This document shows positions 1 through 9,377 of a stretch of 40,561 bases of DNA, in pieces. The translations under genes and the position numbers were made by a program. This DNA is from Eubacterium sp. (GTDB lineage: Bacteria > Bacillota > Clostridia > Lachnospirales > Lachnospiraceae). Every line of letters starts with the position of its first letter. Positions within the stretch are counted from its first letter, which is position 1. The notes beneath the pieces were generated by a model. It worked only from the letters and a program-made list of their open reading frames with translations. It did not search any database and was not told the origin of the DNA. Location of the stretch: contig JALEIY010000116.1 of the NCBI GenBank assembly GCA_022769785.1, positions 1 through 40,561 on the forward strand, in the 5' to 3' direction.

Positions 1-20
1 AGAGAGAAACGGGTGGGCAT

Positions 21-617
21 ATGAAACGAATGATGGCAGTCACAACATTTATGGTGTTTGTGATAACATTTGTAGTGATTGGGGCTTTTGCTTCTCTGCA
101 AAAAAGGCAGGAAAGACAGATTTCTGCTGCCGGGACAACCCGGAGAACCGATGCGGCAGCGGCACCGGGAAAAGCCGACAGTGAGGAGGCTGTTTCGGAA
201 GAGACAAACAGCAGTGTTGAAACGGAACAAAAGGAAGCAGAAGAGACAGTGGTTGCGGTTATTTCTTCAGAGGGAACGGGAGACGAGGCGGAAACAGAGA
301 TTTATCTGGTGACGGGCAATAAAAAAGGCTCCAGCAAATATGACAGGGCGGACCGACTTTCGTATACAGACAGTGTCAGATACACGGCAGAAGCGGTGGA
401 ACTGCTTGATCGATACGGCCTTCGTATTACGAGAAATGAAATATATGCCCGGCACGGTCGTATGTTTAACGATCAGGATATGCAGGATTATTTTAACCGG
501 CAGGCGTGGTATGTACCCCGTACATCAACCGGCAGCTTCGATGAATCCTGCCTGAATGAAATCGAAACCTACAATGTGAAGCTGATTCGTTCTTATGAAC
601 TGAAGCAGGGTTATTAA
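21..617 (+). CDS. YARHG-domain membrane-anchored/secreted protein
   Basis: N-terminal hydrophobic segment; C-terminal ITRNEIYARHGRMFND...W typical of YARHG domain. Confidence 0.8.
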   Translation: MKRMMAVTTFMVFVITFVVIGAFASLQKRQERQISAAGTTRRTDAAAAPGKADSEEAVSEETNSSVETEQKEAEETVVAVISSEGTGDEAETEIYLVTGNKKGSSKYDRADRLSYTDSVRYTAEAVELLDRYGLRITRNEIYARHGRMFNDQDMQDYFNRQAWYVPRTSTGSFDESCLNEIETYNVKLIRSYELKQGY

Positions 618-640
618 AACAGCAATTAAATCGGATGACA

Positions 641-684
641 TTTCATCTCAGTAGGGGATACCTCATTCTCAAATGTATGGAACC
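641..684 (+). repeat. Direct repeat copy 1 (TTTCATCTCAGTAGGGGATACC..TTCTCAAATGTRTGGAAC)
   Basis: About 40 of 43 nt identical to 1053-1096. Confidence 0.85.
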
Positions 685-794
685 TTAGGAGAGGAAATAA
701 GTCAAAAGCGGTTTTTTAGAGAAATCATAAAAATAAATACCGATTTTTCAGAAAAACTGATGGAAACTATTATGCATTTTCCATAAAAAAGTGG

Positions 795-823
795 TTGTAT
801 ATTAAAATGTAATGAGTTATAAT
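795..823 (+). promoter_or_regulatory. Sigma-A type promoter for rib operon (TTGTAT-17-TATAAT)
   Basis: TTGTAT 795-800, 17 nt spacer, TATAAT 818-823, immediately upstream of the riboswitch. Confidence 0.75.
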
Positions 824-842
824 GTCAACGAAATAAAAAATG

Positions 843-969
843 GTCTTCAGGGCAGGGTGAAATTCCTGACCGGCGGTAAGCATCCAGGCGGATGTAAGCC
901 CGCGAGCCTGTAAAAGGCATGATCCGGTGAGATTCCGGAGCCGACGGTACAGTCCGGATGGAAGAAGAT
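843..969 (+). ncRNA. FMN riboswitch (RFN element)
   Basis: Conserved core CAGGGTGAAATTCCTGACCGGCGGTAAG...AGCCCGCGAGC...GATCCGGTGAGATTCCGGAGCCGACGGTACAGTCCGGATGGAAGAAG. Confidence 0.97.
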
Positions 970-1016
970 GACAGGATGCAGAAAAGATTTTGCATTTTTA
1001 TTCGATATGTTTATAT

Positions 1017-1057
1017 GTCCTGAGATTTATCAAAGATAGATTTCAGGACTTTTTTCA
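1017..1057 (+). terminator. Riboswitch expression-platform terminator
   Basis: GTCCTGAGATTTATC-AAA-GATAGATTTCAGGAC followed by T6; a second T-rich hairpin (ATGCAGAAAAGATTTTGCATTTTTA) lies just upstream. Confidence 0.8.
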
Positions 1058-1096
1058 TCTCAGTAGGGGATACCCCTTTCTCAAATGTGTGGAACA
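1053..1096 (+). repeat. Direct repeat copy 2
   Basis: Near-identical to 641-684; contains GGGGATACCCC. Confidence 0.85.
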
Positions 1097-1111
1097 GGGA
1101 GGAGAATTCAG

Positions 1112-2209
1112 ATGATAAAACCGGAATATATGAGAAGAGCCATTGAACTGGCCAAAAAAGGAAGTGGCCGTGTGAATCCCAATCCCATGGTTGGCGCAGT
1201 AATCGTCAGAGATGGGGAGATTCTCGGAGAAGGCTATCACGAGTGTTACGGACAGCTTCATGCAGAGAGAAATGCTATCGCTCATGCCAAAGCAGCCGGA
1301 CACACATTGGAAGGCAGCACCATTTATGTTACCCTGGAGCCCTGCTGTCATTACGGAAAGACACCGCCGTGTACCGAAGCCATTATTGAAGAGGGCATTG
1401 CCCGGGTTGTCGTCGGTTCTGATGACCCGAATCCGAAAGTAGCCGGAAAAGGATTTCAGATTCTGAGAGAAAAAGGAATCGAAGTGATTCCTCATTTCCT
1501 GAAAGAAGAATGTGATGCCATTAATGATGTTTTCTTTCATTATATACAGACGGGACAGCCATTTGTGGCAATGAAGTACGCCATGACCATGGACGGAAAG
1601 ATTACCTGCCATACCGGAGATTCCAAATGGGTGACCGGAGAGACTGCAAGAGGATATGTTCAGCATCTGAGAAATCATTATAAGGGTATTATGGCAGGGA
1701 TTGGAACCGTACTGGCAGATAACCCTATGCTCAACTGCCGTCTGGAAGGCGGACGGAACCCGGTCAGAATTATCTGCGATAACCATCTGCGGATTCCGAC
1801 AGACAGTCAGCTTGTGGAAACAGCGGCTGTACAGCCGTTAATTGTGGCCTGTATGGAGGATGCCGACAGGGAAAAAGAGGAGCAGCTTACAAAAAAAGGA
1901 GTCGAGGTGCTCCGGCTGCCGGAAAAAGACGGCGTGATTGACCTTGCCGTCCTCATGAAAGAATTGGGTGAAAGAAAGATTGACGGCATACTTCTTGAAG
2001 GAGGCGGAATCCTCAATGAGAGCGCTCTCCGGGCGGGTATCGTACAGAAGGTATACGCCTTTGTGGCACCAAAGATTTTCGGTGGTGCCGATGCCAAAAC
2101 TCCGGTAGAGGGAACGGGACAATCTCTCGCTGCGCAGGCCTGGCAGTTTACGCAGACCGGCATAACACAGCTTGGAGAGGATATCCTTCTGGAATATCGG
2201 AAACAATAA
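1112..2209 (+). CDS. ribD: Bifunctional diaminohydroxyphosphoribosylaminopyrimidine deaminase / 5-amino-6-(5-phosphoribosylamino)uracil reductase
   Basis: HAERNA...EPCCHYGKTPPCTEA deaminase motif; start chosen with RBS GGGAGGAG. Confidence 0.96.
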   Translation: MIKPEYMRRAIELAKKGSGRVNPNPMVGAVIVRDGEILGEGYHECYGQLHAERNAIAHAKAAGHTLEGSTIYVTLEPCCHYGKTPPCTEAIIEEGIARVVVGSDDPNPKVAGKGFQILREKGIEVIPHFLKEECDAINDVFFHYIQTGQPFVAMKYAMTMDGKITCHTGDSKWVTGETARGYVQHLRNHYKGIMAGIGTVLADNPMLNCRLEGGRNPVRIICDNHLRIPTDSQLVETAAVQPLIVACMEDADREKEEQLTKKGVEVLRLPEKDGVIDLAVLMKELGERKIDGILLEGGGILNESALRAGIVQKVYAFVAPKIFGGADAKTPVEGTGQSLAAQAWQFTQTGITQLGEDILLEYRKQ

Positions 2210-2230
2210 TGCAATATGCGAGGTGGAATA

Positions 2231-2881
2231 ATGTTTACAGGAATTATAGAAGAAGTCGGAGTGATTAAAAGCATTCGCATGGGCGCACAGTCAGCCGTAA
2301 TCACCATTGAGGCGGAGAAAGTGCTTGAAGACATTCATCTGGGCGACAGTATAGCCATGAACGGGGTATGTCTGACCGTGACATCCTTTGACAGTCACAG
2401 CTACAGCGTGGATATCATGCATGAATCCCTGAAAAGAACCAATCTTGGCTCCCTGAAAAGCGGAAGCCGCGTGAATCTGGAGCGGGCCATGGCTGCGGAC
2501 GGACGTTTCGGAGGTCATATCGTTGCCGGTCACGTGGACGGAACCGGCAAAATCACAGCCATGGAAAAAGATGATAACGCTGTGTGGATTTATATACAGG
2601 CGGAGCCGTCCGTTTTGAAATATATCGTGGAAAAAGGCTCCATTACCATTGACGGAATCAGCCTTACCGTGGCAAAGGTTGATGAGAAAAGCTTTGCGGT
2701 TTCTGTAATTCCACATACGGGAACGCACACCACTCTTCTGGAGAAAAAACCGGGAGATACGGTCAATCTGGAAAATGACATGATTGGCAAATATGTAGAA
2801 AAGCTTTTAAATTATCAGGAAAAAGAGAATAAGCCCTCTTCCCGAATTACGATGGAGTTTTTGAGAGAAAATGGATTCTGA
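2231..2881 (+). CDS. ribE: Riboflavin synthase alpha chain
   Basis: [10 protein letters not shown] start, duplicated lumazine-binding domain. Confidence 0.96.
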   Translation: MFTGIIEEVGVIKSIRMGAQSAVITIEAEKVLEDIHLGDSIAMNGVCLTVTSFDSHSYSVDIMHESLKRTNLGSLKSGSRVNLERAMAADGRFGGHIVAGHVDGTGKITAMEKDDNAVWIYIQAEPSVLKYIVEKGSITIDGISLTVAKVDEKSFAVSVIPHTGTHTTLLEKKPGDTVNLENDMIGKYVEKLLNYQEKENKPSSRITMEFLRENGF

Positions 2882-2930
2882 AGATAAGACAGGAAGAAAA
2901 CGGACTTTTCATAAAGGAGGACACAAACAG

Positions 2931-4139
2931 ATGAGCGATTTTCAGTTCAATACGATTGAAGAAGCAATCGAAGATGTAAAACAGGGAAAAATGGTCATTG
3001 TCGTGGATGACGGTGAGAAAGAAAATGATGGTGTTTTAGTGGCGGCCGGAGAATATGCCGTTCCGGAAACCGTAAACTTTATGCTGACATACGGAAAAGG
3101 TCTTCTGACCATGCCGATTTCCGAAGAGGCGGCAGAAAAAATCGGTGTGAAGGAAATGATATGGGAGAACAGAGCGAAATATCACTCCGGTTCCACCGTA
3201 TCTTTAGACAGTGTGAAGGTCGAGGACGGTTTTTCCGCAGCAGACCGTTCTACTACAATTATGGCAGCAGCATCAGAAAATGCGGTGCCGACAGATTTCA
3301 AACGCCCGGGTAATATTTTCCCGAAGGTAGCCTTAAAAGGGGGCGTATTAAAGAGAACCGGATTTACCGAGGCTTCCGTGGATTTGGCAGTGATGGCAGG
3401 ATTGCAGCCGGTGGCAATTCGATGTGGTATTCTCGATGAAGAGGGTTCCGTGGCAAAGGTACCGGAACTCATTGAATTCTCCAAAAAGCATGACATCAAA
3501 ATTATTACCATCGCCGATATGATTCAGTACAGAAGAAGAACCGAGAACTTCGTAAACTGCGAAGCGGAAGCGGATTTCCCAACCAAATACGGTCATTTCC
3601 GGATTCGCGGATATGTCAATAAATTAAACGGAGAACATCATGTGGCAATTATCAAGGGAGATGTTTCCGATGGAAAACCGGTACTTTGCCGTATCCATTC
3701 CGAATGTCTGACCGGGGATGCCCTTGGTTCAAGAAGATGTGACTGCGGACAGCAGTATGCGGCAGCCATGAACATGATTGAAAAAGAAGGCCGCGGCGTA
3801 CTTGTTTATATGCGTCAGGAAGGCCGTGGAATCGGTCTGATTAACAAGCTGAAGGCCTACGTTCTTCAGGAACAGGGACTTGATACCGTGGAAGCAAATA
3901 TCGCCCTTGGATTCCCGGAGGATTTAAGAGATTACGGTATTGGTGCACAGATTCTGGCAGACCTTGGAATCAAAGAGCTTCGCCTTATGACAAACAATCC
4001 GGCAAAGGTAGTAGGATTATCCGGCTACGGCATTGAAATCGTGGAAAGAGTACCAATCGTCATGGAAGCGCATGAAGATGACCGCCGTTATCTGAAAACA
4101 AAACAGGAGAAAATGGGTCACTATACCTGGTATGAATAA
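2931..4139 (+). CDS. ribBA: RibBA-type protein: GTP cyclohydrolase II fused to a degenerate DHBP-synthase-like domain
   Basis: C-terminal RibA motifs [25 protein letters not shown] intact; N-terminal RibB fold with altered active-site residues (see findings). Confidence 0.93.
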   Translation: MSDFQFNTIEEAIEDVKQGKMVIVVDDGEKENDGVLVAAGEYAVPETVNFMLTYGKGLLTMPISEEAAEKIGVKEMIWENRAKYHSGSTVSLDSVKVEDGFSAADRSTTIMAAASENAVPTDFKRPGNIFPKVALKGGVLKRTGFTEASVDLAVMAGLQPVAIRCGILDEEGSVAKVPELIEFSKKHDIKIITIADMIQYRRRTENFVNCEAEADFPTKYGHFRIRGYVNKLNGEHHVAIIKGDVSDGKPVLCRIHSECLTGDALGSRRCDCGQQYAAAMNMIEKEGRGVLVYMRQEGRGIGLINKLKAYVLQEQGLDTVEANIALGFPEDLRDYGIGAQILADLGIKELRLMTNNPAKVVGLSGYGIEIVERVPIVMEAHEDDRRYLKTKQEKMGHYTWYE

Positions 4140-4240
4140 AATCTGCAGCGGTCCGAAGCCGTCGCAGCCATAGTAATATTTTAAAAACAGCAGTTTCCGC
4201 AAAATGCGGAGGAAATAAACAATCACAGGAGGAAAATAAA

Positions 4241-4714
4241 ATGGGAGTAAATGTATTTGAAGGAAAACTGGTAGGCGGAGAAGAGAAAATCGGTATTGTC
4301 TGTGCCAGATTTAATGAGTTTATTGTATCAAAACTGTTAGGCGGTGCCGTAGACGGACTGGTTCGTCACGGAGTAAAAGAAGAAAACATTGATGTGGCAT
4401 GGGTTCCGGGTGCTTTTGAGATTCCGTTAATCTGTGAAAAAATGGCATCTTCCGGAAAATATGACGCAGTTATCGCACTTGGAACAGTCATTCGTGGAGC
4501 AACCAGCCATTATGATTATGTCTGCAACGAAGTTTCCAAAGGTGTGGCACAGGTTGGACTTAACGCAAAGATTCCGGTATTATTCGGTATCGTTACCACA
4601 GAAAATATTGAACAGGCTATCGAGCGTGCAGGTACAAAAGCAGGAAATAAAGGTTATGACTGTGCATTGGCTGCAATTGAAATGATTAATCTTATCAAGG
4701 AGATTGAAAAATAA
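4241..4714 (+). CDS. ribH: 6,7-dimethyl-8-ribityllumazine synthase
   Basis: [42 protein letters not shown]. Confidence 0.97.
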   Translation: MGVNVFEGKLVGGEEKIGIVCARFNEFIVSKLLGGAVDGLVRHGVKEENIDVAWVPGAFEIPLICEKMASSGKYDAVIALGTVIRGATSHYDYVCNEVSKGVAQVGLNAKIPVLFGIVTTENIEQAIERAGTKAGNKGYDCALAAIEMINLIKEIEK

Positions 4715-4810
4715 TTGAATTTTCAGAACCGATGTATTATACTGAGTGCTGGAAAGTAACAAAGAATTCAGATGCCTTACGGCATTGATAAGATTACAGG
4801 AGGTAATGTT

Positions 4811-5017
4811 ATGGCAGCACAGATTACAAAACAGACTTTGATCGGTGAGATGCTTCAGATGGATATGGGAATTGCCGCAATCTTAATGGCAGCCGGTATG
4901 CACTGTGTGGGATGTCCTTCTTCCGCAATGGAGAGCCTTGAGGAAGCGTGCATGGTTCACGGAATGGACGCAGACGATGTTCTTGCCCGCATTAATGAAT
5001 ATCTGGCAAATAAATAA
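4811..5017 (+). CDS. DUF1858-domain protein
   Basis: [19 protein letters not shown] motif; RBS AGGAGG. Confidence 0.85.
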   Translation: MAAQITKQTLIGEMLQMDMGIAAILMAAGMHCVGCPSSAMESLEEACMVHGMDADDVLARINEYLANK

Positions 5018-5093
5018 GAGCATTTGTGGTACAGACAGGGGATAAGGCCTGTATAAGCAGTCTTAACCCCGTGTCTGCCTGCGCATTCACATT

Positions 5094-5142
5094 AAAAATC
5101 CCTGTGAAGCGGACCGTGCTGGTCTGTTTCACAGGGATTTTT
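5094..5142. terminator. Bidirectional rho-independent terminator between DUF1858 gene and mecA
   Basis: AAAAATCCCTGTGAA...CGGACC/GGTCTG...TTCACAGGGATTTTT. Confidence 0.9.
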
Positions 5143-5184
5143 GTCTGTATGGAAAACGGTAAGAATAAATCTGTGTCGATGAAA

Positions 5185-6012
5185 TTAGTTGTTAAGCTGG
5201 TTTAACATTTCGAGGGCATTTCCTTCAAACATGAGCTCAAAATGTTCCTGGCAATAGGAAAGAGAAGCATAGGAAGAAGTGCTCCGGGTTCCATAGTCGC
5301 AGGCAAGGGTGCAGGCTCGGGTGTAAAGCTCCCGGGAAATGTTATCCCGCAGGAAAAACAGGTAATAGCAGTTCTCACGTTTATCTTTAAAGAGTGTGCT
5401 TGCTCCGGTATAAAACGGGCAGAGAAAAGCACTCAGTTCAATAATACGGTCAAGAGAGCGGAACACATAAAGCTGCATGTTTTCCTTACTTTCGGCTGCT
5501 TCACGGCGCTTTTTGAGGACTTCTTTTTTGGCCTGTGCAATCGCCTGTGTAAAAGGAGCGAGCAGGTCAAGGGGATCCTCGGTAGAACGGGATTTCCCGG
5601 AGGATTCAAAGCTTTCGCCGAAAGGAACGGCTTCTTCATATTCCTCAAAATCTGTTCCGTCAAAATCCTCGGCTTCGTCTGTAAAACCCGTGTTGTAATC
5701 ATCCTCATCCGGCAACTCCTCGGAAAGGGTGGAAAAACGGGAAAATCTGGTATCCAGCTCATCGGGATCTTCCACCTTGGTTACGACCAGAACAAGACAG
5801 TCGCTCGAAACAGGGATAGCCTCAATCATAAGAGGGATATTATCTGCCTCAAAGCCCAGTTCATCGGATGCCTGACGGATTAAATCACGAAACAGGGCTC
5901 TTGCTTTCGCGGAGCCGTAGGCCAGTTCGGAAAGCCGAAGATGTCTTTTATCTAAATCTGCTCTGCTGAGAGTGCAGCGAATCTGGTTATCGTTCAGTTT
6001 TTCAAGCTTCAT
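5185..6012 (-). CDS. mecA: MecA-like adaptor protein (negative regulator of genetic competence)
   Basis: MKLEKLNDNQIRCTLSRADLDKR..LSELAYGS..A..LF.DL..QA; C-terminal MecA domain with RSLD..I. Confidence 0.85.
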   Translation of the reverse strand: MKLEKLNDNQIRCTLSRADLDKRHLRLSELAYGSAKARALFRDLIRQASDELGFEADNIPLMIEAIPVSSDCLVLVVTKVEDPDELDTRFSRFSTLSEELPDEDDYNTGFTDEAEDFDGTDFEEYEEAVPFGESFESSGKSRSTEDPLDLLAPFTQAIAQAKKEVLKKRREAAESKENMQLYVFRSLDRIIELSAFLCPFYTGASTLFKDKRENCYYLFFLRDNISRELYTRACTLACDYGTRSTSSYASLSYCQEHFELMFEGNALEMLNQLNN

Positions 6013-6190
6013 TGATTCACTTCCTTTTTCAAAAATTGGAAACACCAAAACAGTTCCGTATTTATGGTGTGTATAGTATAAACATTATTCGGGAAACTGT
6101 AAAGTGTTAAAATCAGTCACGGAATATATTTTTCCGTACCATCGGAAAATATTTGGTCTGTAAAAAAGAAAAAGGAAACAATAAAAAGTG

Positions 6191-6219
6191 TTGTAAAAAT
6201 ATGTAAAACATGATATACT
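6191..6219 (+). promoter_or_regulatory. Predicted promoter TTGTAA-17-TATACT not followed by a plausible coding gene
   Basis: TTGTAA 6191-6196, TATACT 6214-6219. Confidence 0.5.
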
Positions 6220-6339
6220 TCCCGGCACGGGGCTGAAAAGGAATACGAAGTTAAGAGGAAATGGTATCGGCAGACCTTGTCAAGGTAAAAGGACGACAGC
6301 AGCGGAGATTTTTAAGGAAGCTTTGGAATATCCGTGATT

Positions 6340-7038
6340 TCAGGAGCAGAGGTATTGCATAATCCCCATCGCAATCGCAAAGGCCGCTTTCTCCTGTACG
6401 GATTCATCCGCAATCATTTCAGCCTCGGAAGGATTCGAAAGAAAGCAGATTTCCGCGATGACTGTGGGGACAGGATTGTCCCGGAGGAGATAATAGTCCG
6501 CATTTGCCTTAATGGTTCTTTTGTTATCATTCGTCATAAGATACTGCGTTTGCTTCTGGATAAGGGAAGCCAGTTTTTTCCCTTCCTCATCGGTCGGATA
6601 ATAGAAGACCTGCGCACCGTGCTGTGCCGAATCGGGATAGCTGTTTTGATGGATACTGACCGCACAGTCGGCATGATTCCCGGTCATGATTTCCTTTCGG
6701 TTTTTCAGGTCGCTGGCTTTTTTCCGGGATACGTCAGGGTCTTCCAGGCTCCGGTCGGAGCTTCTGGTCAGAATGACCTTAATGCCGTTTTGCTCCAGAA
6801 TGGTTTTGCATTTGAGGGTAAGGGCAAGGTTAATGTCTTTTTCTCTGATTCCCGAGACGCTGACCTTTCCGGGGTCACTGCCGCCGTGACCGGCATCAAG
6901 AACTACGGTATAATGGCCGGTATCCCGGAAGATATCGAAGGTTCGGGAAAAATGTGACAGGGCGTACAGGACAACCGGAAGGCAAAATAAAAGAATAGCC
7001 GGAAGATAACGCAAAAGAGAGGGATGTTTGAATTTCAT
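6340..7038 (-). CDS. N-acetylmuramoyl-L-alanine amidase (Amidase_3, CwlD-like)
   Basis: VVLDAGHGGSDPG, REKDINL, SIHQNS, IAEICFLSNPSE; N-terminal TM segment. Confidence 0.92.
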   Translation of the reverse strand: MKFKHPSLLRYLPAILLFCLPVVLYALSHFSRTFDIFRDTGHYTVVLDAGHGGSDPGKVSVSGIREKDINLALTLKCKTILEQNGIKVILTRSSDRSLEDPDVSRKKASDLKNRKEIMTGNHADCAVSIHQNSYPDSAQHGAQVFYYPTDEEGKKLASLIQKQTQYLMTNDNKRTIKANADYYLLRDNPVPTVIAEICFLSNPSEAEMIADESVQEKAAFAIAMGIMQYLCS

Positions 7039-7236
7039 AAAAACGGTCTCCGGAGAATTTATTTTATCATATGCCCGGAGGCGGAGGGAAAGAAGAAAAA
7101 CCAGGTTTTTTTTGCATGCTGACGCATGACTCGCATTTACCGGCAAGAACGCCGGAGTATTTCCGAACTCTTCGGAGAAGACTCCAATAGTGGTGAGTAA
7201 AGGATAAAGGAAAGGTTTGCCACCTCTGTATGTTTT

Positions 7237-7265
7237 TTGACTTTGAAAATGATTCGTGTTATCAT
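7237..7265 (+). promoter_or_regulatory. Predicted promoter TTGACT-17-TATCAT upstream of the sua5/atp cluster
   Basis: TTGACT 7237-7242, TATCAT 7260-7265. Confidence 0.55.
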
Positions 7266-7348
7266 GTAGGGACGAATAGAGCCAGGGAAATTCTCTTTGG
7301 GATTCGCGATTTCAGATAAAATAGACACCGTTTCCAAAGGAAAAGGAC

Positions 7349-8491
7349 ATGGGAAATACGACAGGTATTTCTGTAATGGGAGTGTTTTGTGTGGATACAA
7401 AAATAATAAAAATAGACATGAATTCCTGTGATTTTGACGGGAAGGGGAAAGAAGATGACCGCGTTGTGGAAGCACTGCGGGATTCTCTTAAAGAGGCCGG
7501 GGAGATTATCAGAGAGGGAGGGCTTGTAGCTTTCCCGACAGAAACTGTATACGGTCTGGGAGCGGATGCCATGAATGCAGAGGCTTCCGCCAGAATTTAC
7601 AGTGCAAAAGGGCGGCCGTCGGATAATCCGCTGATTGTTCACATTGCCGATGTGGAGCAGGTGACGCAGATTGCCGCGGAGATTCCCCGGAGTGCGCAGG
7701 CGGTTATGGAACGTTTCTGGCCGGGCCCGCTTACGATTATTTTGAAAAAGAGGCCGGAAGTTCCGAAGGGAACGACAGGCGGTCTTGATACTGTGGCTAT
7801 CCGGATGCCTTCTCATCCGGTTGCCAGGGCACTGATTCGGGAAAGCGGCAGAGTGATAGCTGCACCCAGTGCCAATACCTCAGGCAGACCGAGCCCTACA
7901 AAAGCCGTTCATGTGTGGGAGGATATGAAGGGAAGAATCCCCATGATTATTGACGGAGGGACGGTAGGGATTGGAATTGAATCGACGATTCTTGATATGA
8001 CCGAAGAGGCTCCGGTGATACTTCGTCCCGGATATATTACCAGAGAGATGCTCGAAGAGCTGCTTGGGCCGGTGACGATTGACCCTGCGGTAGCCGGAAG
8101 GCAGATGCCTGTGGGAATCCGGGCGAAAGCGCCGGGTATGAAATATCGTCATTATGCGCCAAAAGGACAGCTTGTTCTGGTGGAGGGACCGGAAAAGCCG
8201 GTCATCGAAAAAATTAATGCCCTGACGAAGGAAAAAGAAGCGCAGGGCTGTCGCGTCGGAGTGATTGCAACGGATGAGACGCTGCCGTTTTATGATGCAG
8301 ATATTCGCAGAAGCATCGGAAGCCGCAGCCATCCGGAAACGATTGCGGCGAACCTTTATGATATACTCAGAGAAAGTGATGCTCTGGAGCTTGATTATAT
8401 TTATTCCGAGAGCTTTTTTGAAGAGGGACTTCTGGATGCGGTGATGAACCGTATGCTGAAGGCGGCAGGTTACCACCTGATTACTTTGTAG
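7349..8491 (+). CDS. L-threonylcarbamoyladenylate synthase (Sua5 type)
   Basis: GGLVAFPTETVYGLGADA, KGRPSDNPLIVHI, SANTSGRPSPT; C-terminal Sua5 domain. Confidence 0.95.
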   Translation: MGNTTGISVMGVFCVDTKIIKIDMNSCDFDGKGKEDDRVVEALRDSLKEAGEIIREGGLVAFPTETVYGLGADAMNAEASARIYSAKGRPSDNPLIVHIADVEQVTQIAAEIPRSAQAVMERFWPGPLTIILKKRPEVPKGTTGGLDTVAIRMPSHPVARALIRESGRVIAAPSANTSGRPSPTKAVHVWEDMKGRIPMIIDGGTVGIGIESTILDMTEEAPVILRPGYITREMLEELLGPVTIDPAVAGRQMPVGIRAKAPGMKYRHYAPKGQLVLVEGPEKPVIEKINALTKEKEAQGCRVGVIATDETLPFYDADIRRSIGSRSHPETIAANLYDILRESDALELDYIYSESFFEEGLLDAVMNRMLKAAGYHLITL

Positions 8492-8502
8492 GAGGTGATA
8501 CA

Positions 8503-8967
8503 TTGAATTATCGTAAGATTATCATTGTAGGGGAGAACAATCTTTGCAGAAGCTTTATGGGTGAGGCGATTTTAAGAGCGCTTCTTAAGAAAAAAGAGAT
8601 ACAGGATATTTCAGTGGTGTCGAGGGGGCTGGTTGTACTGTTTTCCGAACCGGTTTCTCCTGTGGCAGCAGGACTTCTCCGAAGACACGGCTATGATATA
8701 GAAAAGATTCGCTCGGCACAGCTCACGGAAGAGGAGATGGAAGAGGCAGATCTGGTTTTGACCATGACAGAGGAACAGGCGGAGCGGATTCACAATGATT
8801 TTGAATCGGGCACGCCATGTATGTCTGTCGGAACATTTATCGATGTGGAAGAACAGATTCCGGAAGTGAAGGAAGAAGAACCGGATACCTACACCAGCTG
8901 TTTTACTGCATTGGAGCAGGTGATGGAAGCGGTTGCCGACCGGGTGATCGGGGAGCTTCTTTTATGA
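8503..8967 (+). CDS. Low-molecular-weight protein tyrosine/arginine phosphatase-like protein lacking the catalytic Cys
   Basis: TTG start with strong RBS AGGAGGTGATACA; IIVGENNLCRSFMGEAIL aligns to VCTGNTCRSPMAEAIL. Confidence 0.8.
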   Translation: MNYRKIIIVGENNLCRSFMGEAILRALLKKKEIQDISVVSRGLVVLFSEPVSPVAAGLLRRHGYDIEKIRSAQLTEEEMEEADLVLTMTEEQAERIHNDFESGTPCMSVGTFIDVEEQIPEVKEEEPDTYTSCFTALEQVMEAVADRVIGELLL

Positions 8968-9338
8968 AATCAGAAGAAAAGAAGAGAAAAGAACGAAAAG
9001 CACTTTCTATGCTGGTGCTGATTACACAGATAGGAATCTGTATGCTCGTTCCGATTTTTCTGTGTGTATTTCTGGGGCAGCATATCAGCCGGATTACCGG
9101 TGTGGATATTCTTTTCCCGGTATTTCTGCTGCTGGGTATTCTGGCTGGATTTCGTTCCAGCTACACAATGATACAGCGCTTTGTGAGACTGGGAGATATT
9201 CGGAGCCGGAAATCATATCCGGACAGAGGATGTACACCGGAGCATCCATCCCCGCCGGAGAAAGATTTCGGAGGAGATGATATGCCGGAGAGCCGGTGGG
9301 ATGCAGAGTTTTTGGAAAAAAAGGACCCGGAAGATTAA
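8964..9338 (+). CDS. AtpZ/AtpI-like membrane protein
   Basis: Two TM helices, ATGA overlap with preceding gene, position ahead of atpI/atpB. Confidence 0.75.
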   Translation: MKSEEKKRKERKALSMLVLITQIGICMLVPIFLCVFLGQHISRITGVDILFPVFLLLGILAGFRSSYTMIQRFVRLGDIRSRKSYPDRGCTPEHPSPPEKDFGGDDMPESRWDAEFLEKKDPED

Positions 9339-9377
9339 TTTCTTAAGAAATATAATAGAAAGAGGAATCAGACCATT

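Noticed and set aside
1055-1786. 243-aa minus ORF opposite ribD
   Set aside because: Antisense shadow of ribD.
5242-5883. 213-aa + strand ORF opposite mecA
   Set aside because: Antisense shadow of a well-supported MecA frame; no recognisable domain.
6334-6957. 207-aa + strand ORF
   Set aside because: Antisense to the amidase, no RBS or homology; only the upstream promoter is of interest.
7262-7816. 184-aa minus ORF opposite sua5
   Set aside because: Antisense shadow; no domain features.
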